Below, in pieces: positions 48,509 through 61,424 of a stretch of 64,000 nt of DNA; position 1 is the stretch's first letter, and each line of letters opens with the position of its first letter. Location of the stretch: contig VZRG01001334.1 of assembly GCA_013397435.1 (NCBI GenBank), positions 1,998 to 65,997 of the forward strand, in the 5' to 3' direction. The notes beneath the pieces were generated by a model that had not been told where the DNA came from, did not search any database, and was given only the letters and a program-made list of their open reading frames with translations. The DNA comes from Erythrocercus mccallii (taxonomy: Eukaryota; Chordata; Aves; Passeriformes; Dicruridae). Position numbers and translations under genes: made by a program.

Positions 48509-51500
48509 CTGTAGTGTAATTAATTTCCTGACAACCACTTTAACCACTTTAATTTTGAAGGAGATACAGGGGAAAAAGGATAAATATCTTGAGATTGTTA
48601 CATTTCTTTAATATTCTGTACACAAAATGCCACTAACCATAGGTAGTGGTGTTCATAATGAAATGCAGAGGGGTCCAGCTGATTATGGAGATGCTCTGAT
48701 TAAATACATAAGTAAGCACAATCAATTTTCTGATTATGATTTCAAGCACACAACAGGGTGTTTTTCTTGCACGCTTTTCAGTGTTTGGGGTGTGGTTATT
48801 CTGGTTCTGCTTTTTGGAGGGGAAGTTTATGTTCTCCTTACCATCAGTTTGCAAAAGAAGTCTGGAAGACCTGTGAGCTAAACCTTTGCAGGCTGAGACC
48901 AAAATGGCCAGAACAAATACTCAGAAAGAAAAGAGGATGGTCCCCTTTCCAGCAGGTGTGCTGCAGAGGGCAAAAATAATCATGGCCACCATGGTCCAGT
49001 GGGGTTCCTGCAGGACGTGTTCTTCCCCACCAAAGTGCCGTCACACCAATTAACTAAAACAGCCATGTTATTGAGACTAAAGCCTGTTTTGCAGCTCACC
49101 ACTGTGTCAATTTGTAAATCTACATGGTGCTCTGTGAAACAGAAGCACACTGCAGGGACATACTAGTGGTTTATGAATCTACATGGTGGGGAGATGAAAA
49201 TGAAGAGAGGGTGGCAGGGGGCACACGATGATACAGAATTGGGACCACACAGGCTGGCCCCTGCAACAAAGCTCTGAGGAAACAGGTTTATCTTGCAGGA
49301 AGACAGAGACTAGGATGCAGGACAGCAACACAGGGGTTGTGCAATAATAGACACTCTCCTATTTAAGCAAAAGTAACCTATTATAAATCTCACACCCACA
49401 ATCTACTGCAGTTTTGAAAACCGGATGCAGAAAAAGCCAAAAGGGTGTTTCTGTACACTATACTGACCTGTGCTGCACACTAGACACTGAATTAAGAGCC
49501 AAATGAGAATCACTCGGGGAAGATAATGTTTCTAAATGGTTAAACTGATTTCTGAATGTTTAGCTAGCCACTCACATATCCCCAGGAGACACACTTGTAC
49601 ATGAATCTGTATTGGTAATCTGAAAAACTGAACATGAAGACACTCAAGATGAAAATCTAGCAAGAAAGACAAACAGAAAAAAAAGATAATATTCTTTTCC
49701 ATGGCCTCTGGTTGGAAATTAAAGTGAAACAGACAGGCTGCTAGAATACATCACATGTATTGTAGTTCTACCTATTAGACAGCAACAATTAGAATTGGGT
49801 AGAGTACTCCCTTTAGTTTATAGTTTTTTATCCTAAGTGGGATATTTCTGTTGCTGAAAACCACACATCATAGTGAAAAGCACTCATCCAGTGAATGTGT
49901 TAGTGTCCACAGTAAAACCTCATTAGTATTCTGGCCCTGTAAACATTGATGGCTGATGACAGCAATCCCTTAGTGTAAGCTGGTTTATAGAGATGTAAAA
50001 TATTATTGATGTTAGTAAGGGAACAAGAGGCAGGTGGATATACCATCTGTCATTGCTACCTAAGTGATAATTTAGAGAAAAAAATTAGAATTGTTTGGTT
50101 CAGTAAAAAGGAAAGAAACTGTAAATTTGGGAGGAAAAAAATGTTAATACACAACATTTGTGTAAACCAACTCTGTTGGTTTCTCTTTGTGTTAGTTTGT
50201 ATGCTTGACGAACATAAAGGAAGAAAGATGAAAAATATATAGACTCTTTATATATTATTTCAGGATTTAGGGTCCAATCACAATGTTTTTTCTTGCAGTA
50301 ATAATAATACCTGCACAAAACAAATTTGGAGACAAAGACAGTACACTGAAGGAGAACAGGTTTGACATCTGGATAGATGTACTTACTTCCTATACCCAGA
50401 TTTTCTTGTGAAGAAAAGTAAGGAAGGGTGATGGAGGAGAAAATGTGCTGTCTAAAAAGTCTTTAGCTTTAATATCTTCGAAAACAGAACCATGGGAAAC
50501 ACTACAAGGCATAGTTACTGTGTTTTCACAGAAACATAGTGACAAAATACTTTAACTTACTTAGTTTTAGCTCTCATTAGACATTGAAAGACAGAGTCAA
50601 ATTTTCAATAGATACATGTCAACATTATGATATTAATAATGTAAGTTACAGGTCTGGCTCCTCCTATGCAATATATCTCCCTGTAAAATCAGTGACAAGC
50701 ACATTTTACTCTTAAATGCTGATTACTGTTCTCAAAACCAAATGAAAAATTAAATTACACTATATTCATGCTTGTTCCATATTGCGTTCTTAAAAGCAAG
50801 AACCTTTTTTTCTTTTGCAATATTCATTAATATTCAATTAAAACCAAAAAAGATTAAAAGAGCTGGAAACAAAGAAAATGTAATAATATGTCAGTAATGA
50901 TAGAATAAAGACACAACATATTCCAATAAATGTTAGAATGGAGGGATCTATCATTATTTAAATCCTGAACATATTTGGTTTTAAGGAAAAACTTCTATTT
51001 TAAGGTGCTTCCTTTCTCTTTAACCTGTGATTTTGCACAAGCAAGTTGTGAAATCTTTGAAGATTTTGTGTGTATAATGACCACATTAGTGGAGCCCAGT
51101 TTGATATCTGCAACAAATGCAGGTGCCAGTGAGAAAAAGATAGTAAGGGTACAATTTTATAGCTAGTCAATGCAGCAAGAACTATGAATCTCAGTTATTG
51201 ATCATAAATTTTTCATAAGACTGTTCATATAGAAAACCCACGCACTGTATCATTTATGAGATTACCAATTCTTTTAATTCTAAACATGTTTTAACAGAAC
51301 TCTTTTCTAATAATTCAAAATTCAGCCTAATTTCCAGGAGGTGCAATGAATCTTCAGTTGTCTGTTACTATTTATTGGCATTGCCTCCTGTTATCTTTCC
51401 TTTTCATCTACCATTTCTGTACTTCTTGGAGTGAAGATGAAAGCTCATATGCAGGCTGAAGCAAATGATTAAAAAAAAAAGTGAGAGAGAGGGGTAGAAT

Positions 51501-52939
51501 TTCTGAGCAATTCCTTTAATGAAGATGCTGAATTCTGCAGTGTCAGAATGCACCTTGGAATGATTTTCACAGAACACTGTGAATTCACTGGGTTGTTCTC
51601 TTTAGTTAGGATTTTTCTGCTAGTGAAGAGATGCACAGCTCAGGCTGAGCCAAAGACTTGTACTGGTCACTGACTGGCAAATACATGCAGGATGCCATTT
51701 CTCTTTCCTACCATTCTCGAGGTTTTCGCATCTTAACAATCTGCTTCTTGGGATTTATAATCAAAACCAGGTGCAATTCTGAAATGCAGAAAGTAATTTT
51801 CCAAGAGCTGAGCTTTGAAAAGATAAGAAGAGGCAGTTGTTCCTAAAATTGTTAGCCTAAATTGTTATAAACATGCGGTTAGGTCTTTAAAAAACATAAA
51901 TAAAATATGTCAGGTATTACCTAAAATAAGATGGTGTTATAATCTTGTACCAAATTTCTGTGCCACATAAATCTCTTACATAAATCTATGGGAAGCAAGG
52001 CTTTCAACACTTCTCAATACACAGGTTTCTGTCTTACCATTCAAGGTTTGTGTCAAACAGCTTTACTTCCTAGGTTTACCTGAAGTGCAGTCTTAAAAAC
52101 TAAACAAAAAACCCCACCAGAAACCTGTTTCTTTTCATCTCTGAACCACAGAGTATCTATTTTCCTGAAAAAAAAATTACACTGTTTCCTAGAGGAATAT
52201 TCCTTCCAGTTATTTTTTCATCTGTAAAAAGATTGTGACACAACCAAAAGAGCTGTTGTGCTTATCTTTTCTTATCATGCTAGGGATTAAGTGGTGTAAA
52301 TGAACAGGGACAATAAAGATGACAGTGAATTCTGGAAATAAATATATCATATGGAAAACTCTCCCTGCCACCCCAGATTTGTAATGGAAACCTGGAAAGG
52401 CATATTCTGAGTAGTGGATTTGTATTCAAAAATTGTCATATATCTCCAGAATACAAATTAGATTGTCAAAATATGCAATAACCAATAGGACAAAGGAGCC
52501 TACAAATAGATGAAAATTATTGAAATGTGGCAAGTTGTAATGATACATGCAATGTAAATGTAAATGTGTCGTAAAAACCACAGAGCCCTCTCATAGCACA
52601 CAGGGTTACCCTTGAAGACAGTCAAGCAGGGAAGAAAAGGAGATCAGTCTTTTATTTTGATTTGTATCAAATGTGGTGAAAGGTGTTTTTATTTAATAAT
52701 AGAAAGAGGTGTGTTGCAAATATGATTCATTTATAAGGAGAAGGATGTTCAAATTTTGCATGATTTGAAGCAATTATTAACTGTGGCTTGGTATTGGGGG
52801 GGAATTTTCTGGTGCATATCATGCAGCTTCCAATTTGTCATGCAGACTAAACTGCTAGTGAAGAATAAACTGTTGCTTCATCCCATGAATACAAAAGGAA
52901 AATAGAACACTAGTGGCCATATGAAATAAGGAAAGGGCT

Positions 52940-53685
52940 AGATTATGCAGCTTGGGACAGGTCAACCCCAGATGTACATGCAGACTGCGGAACAAGCAGC
53001 TGGAGAGCAGTACCACAGGAAGGAACCTGAGGTGCTGGTGTCTGGCAAGTTGAACATGAGTCAGAAGTTCATGGCAGACAGGAGAGCTGCCCATGTCCTA
53101 GGGTGCATGAGGCACAGCATCACCAGCCAGGCAAGGGAGGAGATTGTCTTGCTCTGCCCTACACTGGGGTGGCCTCACCTTGAGTGTTGGGGACAGTTCT
53201 GTGTACCATAGTATAGGAAGGATTTAGAACTATTAGAGGGTGTCCAATAAGAGAGTCATGAAGATGGTGAAGGGCCTTGAGGGGAAGTCATATGAGGAGT
53301 AGCTGAGGTCACTTGGTCTGTTCAGCCTGGAGGAAACTGAGGGGAGTTACACTACAGTTACAACTTCCTTGTGAGGAAAAGAGAAGGGTCAGGTACTGAT
53401 CTCTCTGCTGACAGATGGATGGACTTGAGGGAATGGCCTGAAGTTTCATCAGAGGAGGTTTAAGTTGGATATCAGGGGAAGGTTCTTCCCCAGAAGTGTA
53501 GTTGGGCACTGGAACAGGTTCACCAGGGTAGTGGTCATAGCACCAAGCCTAGGAGAGCATTTGGACAATACTTTCAAGTACATGGTATGACTCTTGGGGA
53601 AGGCCTGTGAAGGACGAGGGGCTCTACTCAGCTCTTGTGAGTCCCTTTCAACTCAAGATATTCTGGTTCTATGAGTCTAGAGTCC
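52940..53685 (+). mobile_element. CR1 LINE, 3' part, about 745 bp
   Basis: In order: 'cagcttgggacaggtcaacc' (52949), 'gcagctggagagcagtacca' (52997), 'gtgcatgaggcacagcatca' (53103), 'ctggaggaaactgaggggag' (53327), 'gaggtttaagttggatatca' (53456), 'gggcactggaacaggtt' (53504) and the 3' end 'ccctttcaactcaagatatt' then 'ctggttctatgagtc' (53643-53678). A plus frame 52945-53211 still shows the CR1 ORF2 C-terminal pattern ('HVLGCMRHSITSQAREEI'). 5'-truncated and inactive, with a well preserved 3' terminus. Confidence 0.93.
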
Positions 53686-56600
53686 TGCCTTAAGTTTTAA
53701 AAATCATAAATAAGGTAGAAGGGCCTGTATTGCACTGTAATCACAATAAGTCTTTTAAACAGCCTGCCCCCAGCCTGTCATATAACCTGTTTTCAGGAAA
53801 AAGTTGTACCTGGGTGTGTGAGCTTGCTCATTCTCAGTGTGTTTCCAGAGGACTCTTGCACTAAGTCGTATTTTCCATAGTAAAATACTGGTTTAGCAAG
53901 CAGGTTAGCCATGGAGCCCTGTCATCTGAGGCTTGTCAGGCACGTTGGGCAGCCTGCAGAGCAAGCTGGCAGTGAGAGAGGGAGCTGAGAAATGCAGACT
54001 CCAGAAAGCTGATCTGCAAGAGGCAAAATTATGTGCCTGGCTTCACACATCTGCATCTCAGGGACAGTGGGAGATCTCTGCTGCTCTCCTCATATTTGTC
54101 ACCTGAAGGTCTGGGCAGAGGCTTACCTTAAAATTCTAGAAAAATTTAGTGAAAGCTTAGCATTTGAGGTAGTAGGTTTAAGCCCTCAAGTATAAACAGT
54201 TGTTTATATTGACCTCTGCTCATAGTGAGGTGGGATTTTTCATTATTAAACTGGGAGAAATCCAAACCCACTGAAGCAAAACTGTTACTGGTAATTATTT
54301 TGATTTTTGACAGGTCCATCTTGGCATTCTAATTATACTGTTATTGTTGCACAACAGTAAAAACAGAATTAAATTGTTTGGAAATCACAAGGGATCCTTC
54401 ATGAATTAATTAAAGAAAAAAAAGAAGAAAATCAGTAGCAGTGGCTAAACCAAGAAAATTTGTGCCTTTTCAGCTCATTAATTGACAGTGATAATAAGAT
54501 CCAGAGCTGATCCTTGCTGAAGTCAAAAGTGATAATAAAAATTGTATTTCAGCATGAATATGCATGTTCTGCTATGAGTCCTATGTACTTCTTGAACTCT
54601 AATCTTTTTCTAGTAAAGACTATAAAAAAAACCTTATGGAAAATACTTTTTATAACTTTTTTTTCCCAGTAGGATGTGTGAATATTTGTAAGAATGTCTT
54701 GGAGGTGTGCCACAGTTGCCTGAAAGCTGTTGGGCTAGTAACTGAAAAAATTTGTTAGGATTTTTCAGTGTCAGCAAGGATTTCCTATTCTTTCTTCTAA
54801 CTTTTCAGTGTTTGGAGATGGTTTTTATGCCTGAATCAGTTACAGCTTTCACAAGGTGTTTGTTGTTATTGAGTTTTGTTCACTATTCTAATGAAGCCTT
54901 CATCTTGCTATTTTATCACTTTGTACTTTCATCATATTTTCTTACAACTACATAACAGAATTTCTCCTTCTGTGGAATAAACAGGTTTTCTGAGGATATA
55001 CATCTTAAGTATGACCCTTATTAAATCTTCAGTATTAGATACTGTTATAATCAATAATATTCAAAGGCTTAATTATCTGTTTGAACAGTTCTTTTGCTAA
55101 AGGTACCTAGGTCTTAGTTTTACTCATTAATTGTACATTTAAAATAATTTTTATTCAACTCTGATCTTGAAGTGGATATTCATAATTACAGTATTATTGA
55201 ACCACATTTATTAGAACTGTCTAGATCTGTCAAAAATTTTGACTTTCACTGAAAATATCCTATCTTCACTACTGCTGAGAACCTGTAAATTGTACATATG
55301 GATTAGGAAAACATTGATGCAAGCACAATTAGAAAAAGCAAATCTACCAACAGAAGATACAACCCAGTATTTTTTCTCTTTTAATGGGAAAATTACACTA
55401 TGGAAATACAATGAGAATAAAGATGAAGGAAAAAGAACATATATGAACTTAGGAAATATATATTTGAAATCGTAGCTGCATTAATATTTTTGGTGACATA
55501 TAGCATATGTATATTATTAATATAGTAAGGACATTTAGTTGTATTAAATTTACTTTGCATAAAATAGTAAACCTCCCATCTCCTATACCTGGATGGAACC
55601 TTTTCACATGTACCTATAGGCAAGCATAATTTAAACAAATACAGTAAATATGTACTTAAAGGACTTCAACATCGTCTTGTCATATAAATTTTAGTGGGGT
55701 TTGCCAATGGAATTGCATCATAATATCAAGATAACAAATGGAAAGGACTGCACTTAACAATAAGTACTTAGCTTTCATCTTCTGTTATTGATACTATCTG
55801 TGTACCAAGTATTTTTCAGTTCAGTTCCTTGATAAGTGCAGGAAAAAGACTGAATGAGACTATAAAATTTTTAATTACTCATGACACTGCATTAGTTGAA
55901 AAATAATCTACTATTCATAGCTAATATTATATTTTAGTAAAAACTAACAATTTGAGACATAGTCTGCATCCTTCTCTCTCTCCTTACCACAAGTTCAGCT
56001 CACATACCTCTAATACCCATGCAGAAAATTATGGACAATATAGCAACAAGTGGCCAAGTACTTAATTTGGAAATTTAACTAAATTGAGAAAGTCTTTTTC
56101 CCCATAAATATTCCAATCACTCATTTTATACAATTATTCAGGATTACTGTGGACATTACAAGCTGTTTTTACAACCTCTTAGAGCCTTGAAGATGATGCT
56201 TAAAAATTAAAGTCTCTCTGAAAAAGACCAGACTATTTGAGTTAGCACTTTAATTCAAATAGAATAAAAGGCTATATATATTTTTTCCTTGCGGTTAACA
56301 TAAATTAAGAACAAAACAAGTGAAAAATTATTTTCTATGACACTACCTTTTCTCTTATTTATTCACATCTTTCATCTTCTCTAGGACTGCCCAAGCTAAT
56401 CAGAAACATAATTTTGTCTTCACCAATACTACAGAACAGCAGTAGCAAAATTTTTTCAGTTATTCTTTTTTGCACATTCTATTTGCAGGGAATGTTTGTG
56501 CTGTGCCTGTAGCTGATAACAGATGAACCATGGAAAGACTTGCACAGCATTGAAACACCAGTCTATTCCGTTTCGAGACAGAAACTGGCATGTTATACAC

Positions 56601-58456
56601 TGAAGGTAGGCTATTAAGAAGTGATACTTATCTTGATGAAAATTCTGATATGTGGTCTCTGAAATCTGCTAAAACTGGGGTTATTATCTGTTCTGAAAGC
56701 AAAAAAATGGTATGAAAATGTCAGTATAGTGTGAAAATTGGAAGAACCATTTTAGCATGTCTTTTAATAGGAGCATCTATAGGTACAAAAAGGTTTTCCC
56801 AGTATGAAATAGCTGATTTAATACTCCTTATTTCATACCCTGCTCCAAATTGAGCTGAGGGAACACTCTTAACATCATATTCAGAATGCTCCAACATTAG
56901 GTTAATTTTTGATCTATAAAATACTGTAGCCCAAATTCCACCCTGACAAAATTAAATTAATTTTAATGATGGCGATATTTCATAGCAGAGCTGTGATTTA
57001 CAGGTTACAAAAACAAACAAAAAGGAGGAAAAGAGCCAGCTGTCCAAATCTTTTTTGTTAGGGTATCTAAAATATGTCCATTTCCATCCTGTATTAGAAC
57101 AAGTGTCTGTATGGAAAAAATAGGGGCAAAATTCTTTCTCAAAAGAGGAGGGAACTGACTGTGACTTGGGTGCAGGCAGCTTAACAAACAGCAATCTACA
57201 TTCTCTCTCAGAAGTACCACATGAAGCAGAGAAGAGTTGGTATCAAATGAGCTTTCCTATGGACGCCAAGCAGAGGATGTCACAGAAATCTGTCCGTTAG
57301 GACCAATGTCAAGATTGCCCCATATCTGAAAATAAAGCTTGAAAGTAATTATTCAGAAGTGATGGTAGCTGGTGAAGAAAAAAACCCCATTGATTCTGAG
57401 GTGGAGTACGATGGCAAAATATATACTTTCTTAGATGGTTTAATTTCGTTGTATCTTCAGGTCTTCTATCCCGTTTGCTCTGGCATTTTCAGACATTTGG
57501 TGTCAGTGAATTAGCTGACATATGAGTCAAACTCCTATACAGATAATAGGCAATCTGACACCAAGGGAAATGAAACCCATTATCTGATTCTGTATCAGAG
57601 CTATGTGACACAGGAGAATTGTGATTTTCAAAATATTCCCTACTGAAGAAAAATGTACTGTTCAAAATTTCAGTGGTCTATTTGGACTTGAGGTTAGCAG
57701 TAAAACAACAAAAGAGAAAACGTCACTTATTTGCTTATTATTTTGCAAATTGTAGACTTTGAAGCATTGACCTACTTAATTAAAATCAGATTTCCTTTTT
57801 TAGTTCCATATTTGTGACAGAAACATTAAAACACAAGCTATTTTTCTTCAGCTTGTAAATGTTTGTAACTGCAGATGTTTCGCAGATGGTTCCCTCTCAG
57901 ATGCTATGGGAACACCTATTTACAGAGCTGATAGGCAGCAATGCAGCAAATAAAGGCAACTTACAGGGATTTTGGCAGCTCGCAAAGACACCTGTTTGTT
58001 TTCATTCTTCACACCTTTCTTCTTTTTTTCTTTTTTTTTTTTTTTTCTGGCTGAAGTTTTACATCATGATAGATTTTTGGTAAATGACTGGATAGCTCCC
58101 CATTTTTTTCAGTATTTCTTTAGGGGGTGTCTTTTTCTATTCAAATTCCAGTGTTTTCTTTGGGTTTCTTTTCCTCATTTACCCTCTGTTTCATGGTAGT
58201 TTGTTGGTTTTTCACCAGTTTTTGGTATTTTGTCACATTTTTTTTATTGATTATGACCTGTGGGGTTTTCTTCCCTCTAGCTGGTCTTGGAGGGAATTGT
58301 TTGTGACTTTGGGAACTTTCTGTTGCTGATGTTATATCAGTTTTGCTGTATCTTCCATAACGAAAAGCGATGCCAGGAACAGACTAAAAAAGACAAAACC
58401 AAAAGTAGGAGATATTTTTAATGAGCTCTAATTACATGTAGAATTGATTTCTAATC
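53686..58456. other. AT-rich unique sequence, no supported gene
   Basis: No transposon recognised. Poly-T lies at 58020-58047. Overlapping minus frames at 56952-57220 and plus frames at 57859-58199 are composition artefacts or unrecognised. Confidence 0.5.
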
Positions 58457-58884
58457 TGTCTTGGTTAAAGCCAGAGTTAATTTCTACAGTGGCCAGGAGG
58501 GGGTATGACCAGGACAATGAGGTTATTCTATACCACCTCACATCACTATCTGGCAATGGGAGAAGGGCTGTCTTTCAGGGGACGTAGGGTGATGGAGGGA
58601 CATAGGGAGAGATAAGGTATTGTTTCTCTGTGAATGGCTTGAATCTTTCTTGTACCCTCTGTCGTTAGTATTGTTGTTGCTTCTGTCAATTTTCTTATCT
58701 CATTGCTGTTTCCCGTAAATTGTTCTTATCTTGATTCACAATCTTTACCTTTTGTGTCTCCAATCCTCCTGAAGAGAGAGCAGAGAGAGGGTGAGTGGGG
58801 AACAGAATGAGTAGCAGTGTGGTTTGAAGAGTGGGAGAACTAAATTGGGGAGTAACACTCCTATGCCATGACTTAACCTTAACA
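58457..58884 (+). mobile_element. solo LTR, ERVL-like, about 428 bp
   Basis: It begins 'tgtcttggttaaagccagag' and 'ttaatttctaca', then 'gttattctataccacctcac' (58522-58541), a T-rich R region, 'aaattgttcttatcttgatt' (58717-58736) and 'gtgtctccaatcctcctgaa' (58755-58774). It ends with 'tgacttaaccttaaca' at 58869-58884. This is the same family layout as 41062-41633 in the opposite orientation, with a shorter U3. No matching target duplication was found, so ends may be off by a few bases. Confidence 0.8.
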
Positions 58885-59053
58885 GGATTCTGAACATCAT
58901 GCAGCTGTGTTTGGATGATTTTAAAAGCTGCTGTAATTTGACATGTTGCTTAGTTTATTTACTACTGGCTTTTCTTACCATTTAATTTAAAATCAATAAT
59001 ATTTAAAAATAGGGATCTGTCATTTTAGTAAAATACATTTGGGTGTTTATATA

Positions 59054-59731
59054 TGTCATAAATGAAAAATCGCCAATCCGAATTTAATGAGAAATGAAAT
59101 GGTTTTATTGATTACAATTTCGGATAAATTTGGAAAATAGAAAAATGAGCCACGAATCCCAAAATCCCAAGGTGTCGGCCCGGGGATCAGCACCTGGTGG
59201 CACAGAATCTGCGTCAAAGCAACACCCTCTCTGCGTCCACGAAGACATGTGTTCTGTGGTGTGATTTTATACTGTTTTTCATAGCCTGGGGCTAAGGTGG
59301 ACAATGTAGGAAGCAACTTCTTTTGGTGGCCATGAAGTCATCTGTAATTGAACAATATGGTTTGAAGTGTGGCAGGGTGTCTCCAGGTTTCGGACAGAGG
59401 CCGTCTTTGTTTCCATGAGGACCATACTTGAGGCTTGACAGTAGCCTGGACACAGATTGCTTGCCAATTGCTTGCCAATCGGAGCTGAGTTATTGTTCTG
59501 TTTCTGGAACAGCAATTAGCACTTCTTCTTTGGTGAATGGGTGAGTTTGCCTGGCCAGTTCATGTTAATGTTTCTTATCTCTGAGACTGATGGGCGCGCC
59601 TCACCCATCTGCCACTGCTGCTGGTAACTTGTGGTTTTTCCTGGGAAAGCCTGACTTTATACAGATACTATTTTATACAATTTTATACAATTTAACAAAG
59701 TATTATTATAAAAATAGCACGAATTGCATCA
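59054..59731 (-). mobile_element. solo LTR A of a pair, about 678 bp, type unresolved
   Basis: On minus there is a TATA box (cagtataaaatc, complement of about 59264-59275) and an AATAAA signal (complement of about 59101-59106). The AT-rich 3' end reads 'cggattggcgatttttca' (complement of about 59063-59080). The inferred 5' end 'tgatgcaattcgtgct' lies at about 59716-59731, chosen because LTR B has a similar start. Two exact 11-bp units containing an inverted CCAAT box lie in U3 at 59456-59477. CpGs are well retained near 59170-59240. Minus frames 59056-59316 and 59279-59515 lie inside and are not genes. Confidence 0.75.
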
Positions 59732-60102
59732 TAGATTCACCTATAACATGGTTTAAGGAGGAACTAGTTTGTGCTGAGTAGTAACTGTAAGTGTCATTTT
59801 AGGACTGTGCAGTTAGTTTTTAGCCAATCTTTTTATCAGATTAGTGTTTTACTGACAAAACAGTTATTTTACTCTTTGTCTTCTTCTGCTGTCTTCAACA
59901 ATCTATCCTGTAAATCAGCTTGGGATTAAGAAATTCCATGAGGAAATACATGAGAGAAAAAGTAATTCTCTATATATCACCACTTATTTCTTTTGCTTTC
60001 TTTTTCATCTGAAAGACAAATCTAAATTCTCCTGATTGCAATGCTTTAATCTATTGATGCTGTCAATGTCACTGCCATTATGTTTTCATGTGTGTTATTA
60101 TC
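59732..60102. other. 371-bp spacer between two related LTRs
   Basis: AT-rich DNA with no primer-binding site next to LTR B and no polypurine tract next to LTR A in the minus orientation. It looks like host DNA rather than retroviral interior. Confidence 0.5.
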
Positions 60103-60857
60103 TGTTATAGATAAAATGCCAATCAAAATTATTAAACAAAAATAAAATTTATTAAACTATATACAATTTAGAAAAAGACCATAATACAAACTGGTCAAGT
60201 GTCAGGCCTAGGAATCTGACACTGGTAGAACAGAGAGACATCATCTATCTGGGCCTCCCTCTCTCTGTCCACGTGTTCCCCTTCGTTCAGTTTTTATAGG
60301 GCTTTGGCAGCCCTCAGGTGAGGGCTGACAATAGAAAAAACAGAGTTCCTTTATGAAGTTGATGTGCGGGTGTTGGACTAATGTTGGTCTTCAGCTTGCC
60401 TGAAAAGGTTTCTTAGTCTTGCTGCCTCACTGCTGATGTTCCTTTATGGGCTGATACTGTCCCTCATCTCGGTTGATGGTTTTGTTTTCTGTCTCTGGGC
60501 TGATTCCTTTGTCTTGTTTCTGAGGTGTTCAGCTTCATGTCTGGGTGGAGTGTCTCTCTATTGATTTGGGTGCTGGGCTGTATTGTTGGGTGTCCTGTTA
60601 TCAGCTTTGACGATTAATGTGAATGGCCACAAGTTGGCCACAGCTATTAACTGGCTGGGCAAGACTACATTTTTTTTATACAAATGTAAAACACGAAGTC
60701 TCCCCCACCCTGGTTCCAAGGTGCTACCCTTGAAACTGCTGTTTCAAGACTCGTTTTTACCACAAACAGCTTTGGTTATAATATTTTATGTGACATAACT
60801 CAAGCCCGAATTAAGTCCAATTGTTCATAATTAACAAGCACGAATTAATTTCCATCA
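60103..60857 (-). mobile_element. solo LTR B of a pair, about 755 bp, related to LTR A
   Basis: On minus there is a TATA box (cctataaaaac, complement of about 60289-60299) and AATAAA (complement of 60148-60153). The 3' end is 'tttgattggcattttatc', like that of LTR A, and the 5' end 'tgatggaaattaattcgtgc' (complement of 60838-60857) shares 'aattcgtgct' with LTR A. TATA-to-polyA distance is about 140 bp, against about 160 bp in LTR A. No target duplication was found. The 71-codon plus frame 60583-60798 lies inside and is not a gene. Confidence 0.75.
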
Positions 60858-61424
60858 CTCATATATAATATTATCCATAATCCATGGTATTTATTAATCA
60901 ATCGTGTTCTAATAATTATTTCAGTGAGATCAGACATGGAAGAAGGTCTCTCCTTGTCTCAAACTTCCTGAATTTATCGTAAGTTTTCAGAGGGCAGATG
61001 GTAAATGCAGATGGTGCTGCTCATTATGTCTAGCAACACAGGATCTTCTAGCAACCACAGTTCATAATGAGACACAGTCTAAGAAAATCATGGAGCTTGC
61101 TCCTGCAATATTCAGTGCTCAGTTAAGCAAAAAGGAAGTGGATGAAAAATTCTATTATACTAGCACCTTTTGAGCACAGAAATGAGCTATGTGTAGGTGT
61201 CTGTAGAGGGAAAGTACTACCTGTGATACTATTATTTTAAAAAATGAAAAAGCATAGATGTATCTGAGGACAAAATCAGCTTGAATTGTTAAAGCTAACT
61301 GATAATTGTGAGATTGCAGGGTAGGTGAAAATCTGAAATTTGGCTTTTCAGGCAGAAGATAACAGCAAACAGTAGGGGCTGGTTCTAAATTTTAATGATG
61401 CTCAAACTAATCTAAACTGGCTAT
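60858..61424. other. no recognised feature
   Basis: AT-rich DNA between two LTRs, with no gene or repeat recognised. Confidence 0.45.

Larger units (their letters stand above)
45010..52939. other. AT-rich sequence with exon-like segments; no recognised transposon
   Basis: Mostly AT-rich. A minus open stretch at 45013-45181, adjoining the CR1 fragment, begins after 'aaatcatttttag' and has exon-like composition. A stronger candidate lies at 48328-48508 (separate entry). A GC-richer patch at 48840-49330 looks like an old unnamed repeat. Simple repeats are listed separately. Confidence 0.5.
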
